A stretch of DNA of 64,000 nt, from positions 316,657 through 380,656 of the forward strand of contig JBFWVJ010000001.1 in the NCBI GenBank assembly GCA_050246795.1, read 5' to 3'. The position numbers and the translations under genes are program-made. The notes under the pieces were generated by a model. That model saw only the letters and a list, made by a program, of their open reading frames with translations. It was not told the origin of the DNA and ran no database searches. Of this stretch, positions 1 to 8,912 are shown piece by piece. Each line of letters opens with the position of its first letter. Position 1 is the stretch's first letter. The stretch comes from JBFWVJ01 sp050246795. Its GTDB lineage: Bacteria > Patescibacteriota > Gracilibacteria > JAUYGZ01.

Positions 1-1
1 G

Positions 2-874
2 CTGAAGAAAATGACCAAGGCCCAACAAAAATTGCATGCGGACTGGGACTGGAATCCCTATGATGACACCCGCATCATTTATGGCGATCTGAAGCGAAAG
101 GTGAATGTGGTGTATGTGGGAATAGATGTGGAAGCCCAGGAAATCGCTGTGATCCATCAGCTGAATATGAGACGCGAACAGCAAGGAAAGAAGCCGATTG
201 ATTTGGCGATCGCGCATCATCCAGAGAGCTACGCGCTGGAGGGGCTAGCGGGGGTGATGGAAGATATTCAGGTAGCTACCATGAAGGAAGCAGGCATCCC
301 TCCCAATTTGACTGCTGGGACCCTTCGGGATCGGATTGGTGAAGTGACGAAAAGTATTCACAGCGATAATCTTCACCGCACCAAGAATGCTGCTGAATTG
401 CTCGACATTCCACTGATGTGCGCTCACACGATCGCTGATAATGTCGCTTACACGATCGTCAGTCAGCTCATCAAAAAGCTGAAGCCCAGGAAGGTGAAGG
501 ATGTGGTGGAGGCATTGGAGAAGATCCCTCATTTTGAGAAAGCTGCTGAAGAGTTCTCCGTGCCCGTTGACGTGCAGACCGGGAGTCCGGACAGTTGGGC
601 CGGCAAAGTGTTTGTAGAAGGGTACACTGGTGGGACGGACGGAAGTGCGGATATTCTCAAGTATTTAAGCCGAAATGCTCAGGTAGGGACGACGATCGCC
701 ATGCATAAAAGCAAGGCCCATCGTGATGAGGCCAACAAGCACCACTTAAACAGTATCATTACCAATCACATGGCGTCCGATTCGTTGGGGATGCAGCCCC
801 TCGTCGACTGGCTTCGCTCGAAAAAAGTAGAGGTCGTGATCGGGTCAGGGATGATCGATGCTCCGTTGCCGTAG
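2..874 (+). CDS. Nif3-family (DUF34) dinuclear-metal protein, N-terminus cut by window edge
   Basis: Belongs to the Nif3/YbgI family, which forms ring-shaped hexamers with a two-metal site. The true reaction is unsettled; GTP cyclohydrolase type 2 and metal-insertion roles have been proposed. Seen: NPYDDTRIIYGD followed by VNVVYVGIDV, then IAHHPE, where the His pair supplies metal ligands. MHKSKAHRDE and the late block NHMASD replace the usual GHxATE metal motif. The frame is open to the first base and the sequence starts in mid-domain, so the real start lies upstream; the ATG at 11 is probably internal. It converges on the PBP gene with only 13 bp between the stops. The family call is firm, the biological role is not. 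Confidence 0.8.
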   Translation: MKKMTKAQQKLHADWDWNPYDDTRIIYGDLKRKVNVVYVGIDVEAQEIAVIHQLNMRREQQGKKPIDLAIAHHPESYALEGLAGVMEDIQVATMKEAGIPPNLTAGTLRDRIGEVTKSIHSDNLHRTKNAAELLDIPLMCAHTIADNVAYTIVSQLIKKLKPRKVKDVVEALEKIPHFEKAAEEFSVPVDVQTGSPDSWAGKVFVEGYTGGTDGSADILKYLSRNAQVGTTIAMHKSKAHRDEANKHHLNSIITNHMASDSLGMQPLVDWLRSKKVEVVIGSGMIDAPLP

Positions 875-887
875 CGGAAGGACAAGA

Positions 888-3800
888 TTAGGGCTCTATT
901 TTCAGCATCAAGCTGGCGAGAGTTTTTGTTTCTGATTCGCCGATGGCTCGAATGGTGAACTCATACTCACCGGCTTCAGTTGGGATCCAGGCGAAGGAGT
1001 AGTTTTGGGTTTTTTTGTCGGAATCGATCTGATAGATGGTCGAGGTGCGCTTGAGGTCTTTATTGTCAGCGGAAATTTGGATCTGAGAGGCTTCTTGAAG
1101 CTCTTCGGCTGCTATTTGAAAGAAAAAATCCACCGATGTGCTTTTACTCTTGTAGACGGCGCCTGGTTTGGGAAAGGTGAAGCCGCTGCTGATGTCACCC
1201 GAGGTCGTGGATTCTTGGATTTTGATGTTCACATTGTCACGGGCGATGTTATTGGCTCCATCTTTGGCGACAATGGAGATCGTGTGGGGAGCGACTTCAT
1301 CCGGTAGGGTAATGGTCAGCTGATAGGGCGGAACCCGTGAAGACCCCATGAGGCGATCGTCGAGGTAGAACTCCACCTCGTTGATGCTGATATTGTCTTT
1401 GGAATTGGTTTGGATCGTCAGGGACGTGTTGGGGGGAAAACTGGCTCCTTCGTCGGGGTAGGTGATTTCCGATTCGGGAGGTGAGACGTCTTTTTCACTC
1501 GAGTAGACCACGTTGATCACATCGGATCCTTTGTAGGCGTAGCCGTCGGTCACGGTGGCTCCTATGCGGATGTTATCGCCAGGATTTCGTCGACTGATCC
1601 GGATTTTTTCAGTGTAGGGGTAGGTGGTGCTGGTTTTTACCAGGCGTTGGTCGACGAAGTATTCGACCTTGTCGACTCCATTGATTGCTTCGATTTCTAC
1701 GAAGACATCGAGACCTCCCATGGTGATGTTTGAGCCTTGGGTCGGTGAAACGATTTTAATGATCGGCTTGTTTGCTTCGGCATCAGGCCCATGGATATCA
1801 TCGATTTCCGTGGGAACCTTTTCCAGGACGATGCTGGCAGGAGCGTTTTCTTCGATATAACCTTTTGCCCAGAATTGGACGGGCTTTTCCCAGTTGGGGT
1901 CAGTAGGATTGAGGGAATGGAAGTTTGCTACTAGCGCGTCAACGATGGCTTCTTCCGGAGTGTACTCACTCGGGAGTTTTTTGGAGACCTTGTCCACTTT
2001 GACTTTCAAAAAGGTTTGGTCGACTTGGGTGGGGGTATTGAAGGTCGTGAAGAGTTCTGCGATGACATCCGAATCAGCGGTTTGCTCGGAAGGGAGCAAT
2101 CCACTCCATCTGGAAACCTTCATCCAGTTGATGCCGTCCGGTTTTTTAAATTCTTCCAGATCATGGTCTTTGGTGGCTTCGGTCATGACCGCTTTCCAGA
2201 TCGGCGCTGCAGTGGTGAGTCCGTCGGCGTTGAAATTGAGCGGCGTGGAATCATTATTCCCCACCCAGACGCCCGTGACGACTTTGCTGGTATAGCCCAG
2301 CGTCCAGTTGTCGAGTGGTTTGATGCTTCCCGGTTCGTTGCCGGGCTTCACTCGTTTGTTGGAGGTTCCGGTTTTGGCCCCGTTGATCTGATCCGCGAGT
2401 TGGAGGTTGTTGTTCCATCCCGGTGGACGTGCGGTTTTGTCCGAGATGACGTGGTTGATGGTGTAAGCGATCTGCGGGTCGAGCACTTCGATGGCTTTTG
2501 GAACGGTGTCTTCATTGTTTTCGATGATCTTTCCATCACTCGTTTCGATCCTCAAAAACGGACTGAAGGCGATTTTCTTTCCATTATTTGCGAACACACT
2601 GTAGGCCGTCACCATTTGATAGAGCGTTACTTCTCCCGTACCCAGTCCGATGGAGGTCCCATACTGGTCGGCACTGGTGAGGTCGGTATAGCCCATTTTT
2701 TTGGCGAGGTTGACGACATTGTCGACGCCGGCGAGATAGGCCATCTTGACGGCAGGAATATTCAAGGAAGCATTCAATGCTCTCCGTGCCGAGATCGGGC
2801 CACGGAATTTTCCGTCATAGTTTTGGGGAATATAATTGTTTCCAAAATCGGTTTCCAGATCATAGATGATCGTGGCAGGGGAATAGCCTTTGGCAAAAGC
2901 CGCAGCATAAACGATCGGCTTGAAGGAAGACCCCGGCTGGCGGTTGCGGAAGACGACATTCACGTTTCCATCGATTTCTTCATTGAAGTAGTCGGCTGAT
3001 CCGACCATAGCCAGAATTTGTCCTTTTTCGATGTCGACCGTCAGCACGGCCGCGTTGGAAGCCCCATAGGTTTCCGGGTAGGTTTTCATTTTTTCAGCAA
3101 TGGTTTCCTCCGCCTTTTTCTGGAGGACCGGATCAATCGTGGTGTAGACATGAATGCCTCCGGTTTCGACGGCTTCTTTTCCAAATTTATTTTCCAGCAG
3201 TTCTTTTACGTAGAGGACAAGATGGGGAGCTTTGATATCTTCTCTATATTGCTTAAAAGTGATTTGAGCTGCATCGTCAAAAGCTTGTTGTCGTTCTTCA
3301 GCGCTGATGTATCCTAGGTCTTCCATTCGTTTGAGGACCACATCTTTCCTCCCGGCGACGTAGTTTCCTTCTTCATCGAAGTATCCCATCAGGAGTTCCT
3401 TTCCATTTCCGTAGGGGTTGTAGCGTGATGGCGCTTGGGGGAGTGAGGCGAGTATAGCGGCTTCTCCCAGCGTGAGGTCTTTGGCGTTCTTGCCGAAGAA
3501 AATCCGAGAAGCCATTTCTACTCCATAGGCGTTGGAGCCGTAGGGGATGGTATTGAGATAGAGAGAAAGGATTTCGTTTTTGCTGTAGGTTCGTTCCAGC
3601 TGAATGGAAATAATCAGCTCCTTTATTTTTCTGGTAAGAGTTCGTTCGTTGCTGAGGAGCGTGTTTTTCACGAGCTGCTGAGTGATCGTGGATCCACCGC
3701 GACGAGCGCCGATGCCGAGGTATTCCGCCAAGAAACCTTTCAAAATTCCTCCGATATCAAAGCCGATGTGCTCAAAGAATTGATCGTCTTCGATGGCGAT

Positions 3801-4118
3801 GGTGGCGTCGATCACGTGTTTCGGAATTTCGCTCAAAGGTATTTCCTGACGGTTTTCTTCCCCGTGGATCGTGTAGAGGATATTGCCTTCCCGGTCATAA
3901 ATGATGGTGGATTCGGCATTGTTGAAGCGGGTCGGGACATCGGGAATATCACTGATGATGGTGATGATGAAGATCAATCCCATCAGGGTCCCGGTCACGG
4001 CTAGTATCAGCAGGGCTGCGAGGATTTTTCCCAGCCATCCTTTTGGTTTATTGCCGAGGACCTGGTGTTTTTTTCTTAGCACTTGGCTGATGAAACGGGT
4101 TTTGAAGGAATTTGGCAT
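888..4118 (-). CDS. Class A penicillin-binding protein with Ig-like C-terminal repeats
   Basis: Bifunctional peptidoglycan synthase that polymerises lipid II glycan strands and cross-links the peptides outside the membrane. Seen: a basic cytoplasmic tail and one membrane segment at residues 31-55; glycosyltransferase 51 motifs EDDQFFEH (catalytic Glu110) and GGSTITQQ (141-148); transpeptidase motifs SSFK (397-400, nucleophile Ser397), SLN (451-453) and KTG (582-584). After about residue 750 come two or more Ig-like modules (YFVDQRLVKTS, FYLDDRLMGSS) and a terminal beta domain, making it about 300 residues longer than a typical PBP1A. The ATG at 4118 follows a C-rich tract, not a Shine-Dalgarno site. 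FtsK lies upstream on the same strand, separated by a 9-bp minisatellite. Confidence 0.93.
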   Translation of the reverse strand: MPNSFKTRFISQVLRKKHQVLGNKPKGWLGKILAALLILAVTGTLMGLIFIITIISDIPDVPTRFNNAESTIIYDREGNILYTIHGEENRQEIPLSEIPKHVIDATIAIEDDQFFEHIGFDIGGILKGFLAEYLGIGARRGGSTITQQLVKNTLLSNERTLTRKIKELIISIQLERTYSKNEILSLYLNTIPYGSNAYGVEMASRIFFGKNAKDLTLGEAAILASLPQAPSRYNPYGNGKELLMGYFDEEGNYVAGRKDVVLKRMEDLGYISAEERQQAFDDAAQITFKQYREDIKAPHLVLYVKELLENKFGKEAVETGGIHVYTTIDPVLQKKAEETIAEKMKTYPETYGASNAAVLTVDIEKGQILAMVGSADYFNEEIDGNVNVVFRNRQPGSSFKPIVYAAAFAKGYSPATIIYDLETDFGNNYIPQNYDGKFRGPISARRALNASLNIPAVKMAYLAGVDNVVNLAKKMGYTDLTSADQYGTSIGLGTGEVTLYQMVTAYSVFANNGKKIAFSPFLRIETSDGKIIENNEDTVPKAIEVLDPQIAYTINHVISDKTARPPGWNNNLQLADQINGAKTGTSNKRVKPGNEPGSIKPLDNWTLGYTSKVVTGVWVGNNDSTPLNFNADGLTTAAPIWKAVMTEATKDHDLEEFKKPDGINWMKVSRWSGLLPSEQTADSDVIAELFTTFNTPTQVDQTFLKVKVDKVSKKLPSEYTPEEAIVDALVANFHSLNPTDPNWEKPVQFWAKGYIEENAPASIVLEKVPTEIDDIHGPDAEANKPIIKIVSPTQGSNITMGGLDVFVEIEAINGVDKVEYFVDQRLVKTSTTYPYTEKIRISRRNPGDNIRIGATVTDGYAYKGSDVINVVYSSEKDVSPPESEITYPDEGASFPPNTSLTIQTNSKDNISINEVEFYLDDRLMGSSRVPPYQLTITLPDEVAPHTISIVAKDGANNIARDNVNIKIQESTTSGDISSGFTFPKPGAVYKSKSTSVDFFFQIAAEELQEASQIQISADNKDLKRTSTIYQIDSDKKTQNYSFAWIPTEAGEYEFTIRAIGESETKTLASLMLKIEP

Positions 4119-4129
4119 GGGGGAGGGGC

Positions 4130-4178
4130 GAAAGGGTCTTAAGGGTCTTAAGGGGTCTAAGGATGGGGGATGGTATGG
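4130..4178. repeat. 9-bp minisatellite (GGGTCTTAA-type) between pbp and ftsK
   Basis: Imperfect tandem copies of GGGTCTTAA run directly up to the start of the PBP gene. The same unit recurs at 42104-42170. It leaves a run of C residues immediately before the PBP ATG on the coding strand. Confidence 0.75.
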
Positions 4179-4251
4179 GGGGACGAAAGAACTGAAGAAT
4201 GAAGGAAAGAAGCTACAACCTACGAACTACGGACTATCAACTCCTAACTTT

Positions 4252-6537
4252 TTATGCTGAGATCGATTCGTGTTCTTCTGAGGCTACGGGAGCTGCTTCA
4301 TCGTCGTCGCTGATGAAAATGGCTCGTGGCTTGGCGCCGTTGGCGGGACCGATTAAGCCCATTTCTTCCAGTTGGTCGAGGATGCGGGCGGCTTTGGCAT
4401 AGCCGAAGCTGCAGCGGCGCTGCAGGTAGGAAGCGGATGCTTTCCGGCCTTCTCGAATGGCTTGAATGGCCTTTTCGATATCGTTGTCGCCACTGATCTC
4501 ATCATTGCGATTGGCGGGGCCGAGGCCTGGGATACGGACATCATTTTGTTCTTCGGTAATGGTGTCGTCGTACTGGATGCCCGTGGGACTTCTGAGTTTA
4601 ATAAAATGGATGATTTTTTCAATTTCTTTTGTTGAAACGAAAGCTCCTTGTAAACGTAAGGGTTTGGCCATGTTGCTGGCGAGGAAGAGCATGTCTCCCT
4701 GCCCGAGCAGGTCTTCCGCACCGATACTGTCGATGATGGTGCGCGAATCGATCCCGGTCGCCACGGTATAGGCCACACGGGTCGGAATGTTCGCCTTGAT
4801 CAGTCCGGTGATGACATCTACCGAAGGGCGTTGGGTGGCGATGATGAGGTGGATCCCCGTTGCGCGGGCCATTTGAGCAAGCCTACAAATCGTCGCTTCT
4901 ATTTCTTTGGACGCGGCCATCATCAGGTCGGCTAATTCATCGATGATGATGACGATAAAGGGCATTTTATTTTCAGGGAAGGCAGTATTGTATTCGTCGA
5001 TATTGCGTTTTCCATGCCGAGCCAATTCCTTGTAGCGGCGGTTCATCTCCGAGACTCCCCACTTGAGCGATTGCAACGCTTTGTCCGGTTCGGTAATGAC
5101 CGGGGTGAGGAGATGAGGGATGCCATTGTAATTGGTTAATTCCACCCGTTTCGGATCGATCATGATCATGCGAAGGGTTTCGGGTGAGTGCTGGTACAGC
5201 AGGGAGATGATGAAGGAATTGATCCCGATCGATTTTCCGGCGCCAGTTTGACCAGCCACGAGCAGATGGGGCATTTTTACGAGATCGGCGACCACTGGCT
5301 GTCCTGAAACATCTCGTCCGAGGACCATTTTTAAGTCGCCTTTTTCGCTCAAGAAAGATGGGGAGCGCATGATGCTACCCAGGTGAACGATGGATCGGTC
5401 TTGAGCGGGGATTTCGATCCCGACGAGCCCTTTTCCTGGGATGGGGGCTTCGATACGGATGGCCCGCGCGGAGAGCGCGAGGGCGAGATCATTTTTGAGG
5501 GTCGTGATCTTTGAGAGTTTCACGTCTTCCGCTGGTTTGAGGGTGTACTGGATGACGGTTGGCCCGACGTGGGCGTCTTTCATGGTGACTTTCACATTGA
5601 ACTGCTCCAGCTTGCGTCGGATGATTTCCGCGTTTTGCACGAGCTGATCGTCGCCAAAGGATTTGTTCTTGGTGTCGACATTGAGGAGGGCCAGGTCTGG
5701 GAGTTGATAATCGCTGTAGTCCACCTTTTCTTCTTCGGACTCGTTCAATTGCATTTCTTCGGTTTTGACGGGGATTTTCTTTTCGACGGCTGCCGCAGGT
5801 TTTTCATTGGTTGTTTTTTTACTGGTTTCCAATTTTTTTTCTTCTGCGTCACCACGGACGATGTTGAGTTCAAATTCCTCAGCAGGGTCTTCTTTTCTCG
5901 CTTTTGGCAGGGCGACTTCTTTGATCGAGCGAGGTTTTTCGGTGGCGGATTCTGGTTCTTCATCGGACTTCAGCATTTCTCCGAAGAAGCTGACGAGTTC
6001 CGCGAAGGAGATGTTGAAAATGAGGAGGAGGGAGATAATGGCAGTAATGGTCAGAATAACGGCTGCTCCGGTTGATCCGAACAGGATGTAGAGGATGAAA
6101 TTCGAACTAAAGCCGATGTAGCCTCCGAAATTTCCGGATGATTCAAACAGGGTTTCTAATGGAGCTGAAAGCTGAACGAGCCCAAGGGCACTGGTGACGA
6201 AAAGGGTCAGTCCCAGGACTCTGCCAAAGGCAAATTCGACCCGTTCGCTGAAGAGCAGGGTCAGGCCTATGACCAGACAAAAGGCCGGGACGATGAAAGC
6301 ACCGATCCCAAAGATCGGCGTCAGGACATTGGCTTCCCAAAACTGGCCTAAGCTGCCGCCGTTGTTTTGGAGCGCGAGGAAATTCAGGATGGCAAAGCCG
6401 ATAAAAAAGATGCCGGAGATCTCCCGAGAGACGTGTTCGGAAAGGCTGAATTGAACGGTTTTTCGTGGTGTCCTTCGAGTCCTTCGGTAGCGGACGGTAG
6501 TGCGTTTTGTTTTGCGGGTTTTTCTGCGTCGGGGCAT
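4252..6537 (-). CDS. ftsK: DNA translocase FtsK/SpoIIIE
   Basis: Septum-anchored ATPase that pumps chromosome DNA and aids dimer resolution during division. Seen: a very basic N-terminus (residues 1-30); four predicted membrane segments between residues 40 and 180; a charged linker to about 280; an alpha/beta motor with Walker A GQTGAGKS (429-436) and Walker B VIIIDELADL ending near Asp533; ATQRPSVDVI and a C-terminal winged-helix gamma domain containing SYLQRRCSFGYAKAARI. Length 761 is normal. The start is the only ATG before the basic N-terminus and is preceded by a C run. It is probably co-transcribed with the PBP gene downstream. Confidence 0.96.
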   Translation of the reverse strand: MPRRRKTRKTKRTTVRYRRTRRTPRKTVQFSLSEHVSREISGIFFIGFAILNFLALQNNGGSLGQFWEANVLTPIFGIGAFIVPAFCLVIGLTLLFSERVEFAFGRVLGLTLFVTSALGLVQLSAPLETLFESSGNFGGYIGFSSNFILYILFGSTGAAVILTITAIISLLLIFNISFAELVSFFGEMLKSDEEPESATEKPRSIKEVALPKARKEDPAEEFELNIVRGDAEEKKLETSKKTTNEKPAAAVEKKIPVKTEEMQLNESEEEKVDYSDYQLPDLALLNVDTKNKSFGDDQLVQNAEIIRRKLEQFNVKVTMKDAHVGPTVIQYTLKPAEDVKLSKITTLKNDLALALSARAIRIEAPIPGKGLVGIEIPAQDRSIVHLGSIMRSPSFLSEKGDLKMVLGRDVSGQPVVADLVKMPHLLVAGQTGAGKSIGINSFIISLLYQHSPETLRMIMIDPKRVELTNYNGIPHLLTPVITEPDKALQSLKWGVSEMNRRYKELARHGKRNIDEYNTAFPENKMPFIVIIIDELADLMMAASKEIEATICRLAQMARATGIHLIIATQRPSVDVITGLIKANIPTRVAYTVATGIDSRTIIDSIGAEDLLGQGDMLFLASNMAKPLRLQGAFVSTKEIEKIIHFIKLRSPTGIQYDDTITEEQNDVRIPGLGPANRNDEISGDNDIEKAIQAIREGRKASASYLQRRCSFGYAKAARILDQLEEMGLIGPANGAKPRAIFISDDDEAAPVASEEHESISA

Positions 6538-6638
6538 GGGGGCGAGTTTAGGAAGTGAGCTTCATGAGCTTCATTAGCTTTTCGTTTTTACGAAAAAGAT
6601 CCTTTGAATATTATCAGATTTTCTTCACTTATTATCCT

Positions 6639-6667
6639 TGACTTTTTTCACAAAAAAGAGTATTATG
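6639..6667 (+). promoter_or_regulatory. Sigma70-type promoter of the structured RNA
   Basis: TTGACT at 6639-6644 and TATTAT at 6662-6667 with an ideal 17-bp spacer. The predicted start, 6-7 nt further on, falls at 6673-6674, exactly the first base of the left arm (GAAGCG) of the RNA's closing stem. Confidence 0.75.
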
Positions 6668-6672
6668 TTTTG

Positions 6673-6859
6673 AAGCGTCGGATTCCTGGTTCACTTTTTT
6701 TCTTTCGTCGCAAGACGTAAGCAAAGTGGAGGGTGACATCCCAAAAGGAAAGATTTTCTTTCCCTCAAGATTCACTCCGTATGATCGCTTATGAGAAGAA
6801 GGTTTTCTCACCTCTCCCTCTCACAAGTGACCATCACTAGGGTCAGGCGCTTCTTTTTT
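6673..6859 (+). ncRNA. Free-standing structured RNA of about 187 nt, 6S RNA candidate
   Basis: The transcript is bounded by its own promoter and ends in CGCTTC plus TTTTTT. The ends pair: GAAGCG (6673-6678) with CGCTTC (6848-6853). Further in, CCTGGTTCAC pairs imperfectly with GTGACC and AGG of the 3' arm. Inside are a GNRA hairpin (CGTC-GCAA-GACG), GGAAAG/CTTTCC, GAGAA/TTCTC and GGAG/CTCC. Size, promoter, long irregular rod and poorly conserved sequence suit 6S RNA, which binds RNA polymerase holoenzyme. RNase P, tmRNA and SRP RNA signature sequences are absent. No protein frame fits. The 6S label is an inference; the RNA gene itself is well supported. Confidence 0.6.
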
Positions 6860-6929
6860 GTATTTTTCGGATTCGGCAAAAGAGGGCCTCTGTGGGGAGG
6901 ATGAGTTGAACTATCCATTGCAGAGGAAC

Positions 6930-7136
6930 TTATTGTCCAATTTCATCGAGGGAGAAATCATTCGCGTACACGATCATCAGCCCTATGAAGATAGAGAAGG
7001 TGAAGCTAAGGGGCAGATTTCCGGGAAAAAGGTAGAGATCAACCAATCCCCAAACCCCTCTCCAGAAAATGATGATGCCGAGTCCGGTGAGGAGGTGATA
7101 CGTAAAGGGATTTTTGTGTTTGTGGTGTTTGAACAT
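6930..7136 (-). CDS. Small two-helix membrane protein
   Basis: A 68-residue protein not recognised by name. It has a basic start (MFKHHKHKNP), a first hydrophobic segment around residues 14-36 containing FWRGVWGLVDLYLFP, a second at about 42-60, and an acidic tail. The Trp/Arg-rich block between helices looks conserved rather than random. It sits alone between the RNA gene and the GAPDH-like gene. The start ATG at 7136 has no Shine-Dalgarno, as elsewhere in the window. Confidence 0.65.
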   Translation of the reverse strand: MFKHHKHKNPFTYHLLTGLGIIIFWRGVWGLVDLYLFPGNLPLSFTFSIFIGLMIVYANDFSLDEIGQ

Positions 7137-7158
7137 TTTGTTTTGAATTCAGCCTATT

Positions 7159-8331
7159 TTAGCATAAAAATGGCATTTTTTCTAGACTTTTGGTTGTGGA
7201 CTCCATCTGAGTGATTGTATTCGTGCATCGTCCTTCTTCGTGAAAGTCTGATTTTCCTTTTTGAAAGCCATATTGCTCATCAGTCAGACGCATGGAATCG
7301 AGCATCGATATATTTTGTGTCAGTGCTCGGACACTATCTATATTTGGAAGAACGGTAATGGCCTTTGAGTAAATGGCTATTTTTATTACGGCTTCGTCAT
7401 CATCAACTTGAACCCCACCAGGACATGAAAAACAGATAATTGGTTCAAGTTTTGCTCCCCTTTCGAGATGCTGCTCCTGAAGTCTTTGTTTGACCTCCCC
7501 CGTGCTTATTGCGATTTCTGCCGGCGCTATTTTTACTCTTGGTTGGTGTTGTAGTATGCCAAGAATTTCTTCCCGTGTGGTTACCTCCGTGAGTTTTATT
7601 CGTAAAGTACACCTGTAATAGTCGTGACCTGGGATTTCAGATACGTCTGTAGATACTTTTGTGTTTGGCAAAAGTTCGCCAACAACGTTTTTGACATAGC
7701 TCTCGAGTGTAGGATTTGTGAAGATGTCAAATAGGTTGTCATTCGTTGTGTATTCGTTCAATGGGTTTTGTTTCTGTACTATAAGCGAAATGCTGAGAGC
7801 TCTTATATGTTTTTTCAAAGCAGCGAGAATTGGGGCGATTCCAGAAATCAGACAGTCTCCCTGACGAAATTTTTTTATTTCAGATTGTAACGGGGATTCA
7901 AACGGGGGAGCAATGGAATGGTGCTCAGGATATGTCCCAGATTGAAAAATGACAGGCTTCTTTTTTGAAAAATGATCGTAAAAGTCCGTCATCGTGTCGC
8001 GGCCCCGAACGATAGCGGTATCTATGACGGCGTCACATCTTCCTATTTCTCCAAAGCCTTGATGAAGAGGGTAAAGCTCAAATCGACTTCTTACCTGGTC
8101 TTTAAATGCGTTGAATCTCCGATTATCCGCGTCAATGAAGATCTTCGGACAAGGATCATCTTCATTCGTAAAAATACTTTCGAACCGCCGAAAGCTTTTT
8201 TCGGAGGTATCCAGAATGACCTTGCTGACGGTCATGTCACGTTGGCTGGTGAGAATTGTTCTTAACAGCCTATGGCCGAGAAGGCCTCCGGCACCCCGTA
8301 GGGTAATGTTGGTAGTTTTATTGGTTTGCAT
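7159..8331 (-). CDS. Divergent archaeal-type (class II) glyceraldehyde-3-phosphate dehydrogenase-like protein
   Basis: The fold resembles class II GAPDH, which oxidises glyceraldehyde-3-phosphate with NAD(P)+. Seen: N-terminal Rossmann start ITLRGAGGLLGHRLLR; VIDTAIVRGRD and PVIFQSGTYPE, as in the archaeal enzymes; a Cys at the catalytic place in GDCLISGIAPILAALKKH, where archaeal enzymes have SCNTTGL; IPGHDYYRCTLRIKL and EEILGILQHQPRV; and an ending VLPNIDSVRALTQNISMLD that mirrors the archaeal C-terminal helix. The open frame runs upstream to 8562, but that extension crosses an intrinsic terminator, so the ATG at 8331 (390 residues) is chosen. The altered active-site neighbours leave activity open; a relative with another substrate is possible. 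Confidence 0.55.
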   Translation of the reverse strand: MQTNKTTNITLRGAGGLLGHRLLRTILTSQRDMTVSKVILDTSEKSFRRFESIFTNEDDPCPKIFIDADNRRFNAFKDQVRSRFELYPLHQGFGEIGRCDAVIDTAIVRGRDTMTDFYDHFSKKKPVIFQSGTYPEHHSIAPPFESPLQSEIKKFRQGDCLISGIAPILAALKKHIRALSISLIVQKQNPLNEYTTNDNLFDIFTNPTLESYVKNVVGELLPNTKVSTDVSEIPGHDYYRCTLRIKLTEVTTREEILGILQHQPRVKIAPAEIAISTGEVKQRLQEQHLERGAKLEPIICFSCPGGVQVDDDEAVIKIAIYSKAITVLPNIDSVRALTQNISMLDSMRLTDEQYGFQKGKSDFHEEGRCTNTITQMESTTKSLEKMPFLC

Positions 8332-8520
8332 AGTCGAATTTAGATTTCCATAGATTATGACTGGCCCAGGTCGATTTGCAGGTGGTGTACCGTAGCCGCT
8401 TTTCATTTTGGCTGTGAACGCAAATTGATGGGGAGAGAGATTGAGGGCTTGAACAGTTTGTAGAGGGACATAGTTGATCTCTGATCGTGACGGTTTGCAT
8501 GTTGGAGGGTTTATGAATAT

Positions 8521-8546
8521 AAAAAAACCCCGCTGATCGCGGGGTT
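8521..8546 (-). terminator. Intrinsic terminator after the 49-residue small protein gene
   Basis: A perfect AACCCCGC/GCGGGGTT stem with a 5-nt loop is followed, on the minus strand, by seven T. It ends transcription coming from the small gene at 8577-8726. Confidence 0.85.
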
Positions 8547-8576
8547 GATGGAACGAAATCAAGCCTTATCTCTCTT

Positions 8577-8726
8577 TTATTCGTCAAAAATCCCGCGAGT
8601 CATGTCGGACACCACTGGGACGAAAGGGTTGGCTTTGTTGAACGCAAAGAGATGGCTCTTCATAGGAACGGTGAGAGGCCTCGAGTCTAGGATCTCTCCC
8701 ATGGAAGTCAATGTGTCTGTGCTCAT
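8577..8726 (-). CDS. 49-residue small protein of unknown function
   Basis: ATG at 8724-8726, TAA at 8577-8579. The translation begins MSTDTLTSMGEILDSRPL and ends in VPVVSDMTRGIFDE; it has no membrane segment or Cys. Support: an uninterrupted frame with protein-like composition, followed 30 bp later by a strong intrinsic terminator, with nothing else in the gap to explain that terminator. Against: no known family and no clear promoter. A tmRNA tag frame was considered, but no tRNA-like 3' end is present. Confidence 0.5.
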   Translation of the reverse strand: MSTDTLTSMGEILDSRPLTVPMKSHLFAFNKANPFVPVVSDMTRGIFDE

Positions 8727-8912
8727 ATATCGTGTCTTTTCTTCACATTTTATAGTCTCTTTATCCTGTAGTTTCTCTCCATTTTGTCATGTATGCCTTT
8801 GTCCAACTTCATGCCAAAAGCACACCAAGTGATAATGGAATCAGTGATTCAAACAGCAAAAAAAAAGAGCCAAAAAACTTTGATCTATTGATGGAGAAGG
8901 TTTTCAGCTCCC

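Noticed and set aside
2016..2999. 327-codon plus-strand frame inside the PBP gene
   Set aside because: Overlaps the transpeptidase domain, which has all catalytic motifs; no protein-like features of its own.
6673..6859. RNase P RNA, tmRNA or SRP RNA
   Set aside because: None of their conserved core sequences is present (no RNase P GAGGAAAGTCC-type core, no tRNA-like CCA end, no SRP apical GGAA/AGCAG loop).
8332..8562. N-terminal extension of the GAPDH-like protein by 77 residues
   Set aside because: The frame runs through an intrinsic terminator and has odd composition; the ATG at 8331 starts the Rossmann strand.
8545..8832. 95-codon plus-strand frame
   Set aside because: Crosses the terminator stem and opposes the better-supported 49-residue gene; composition is not protein-like.
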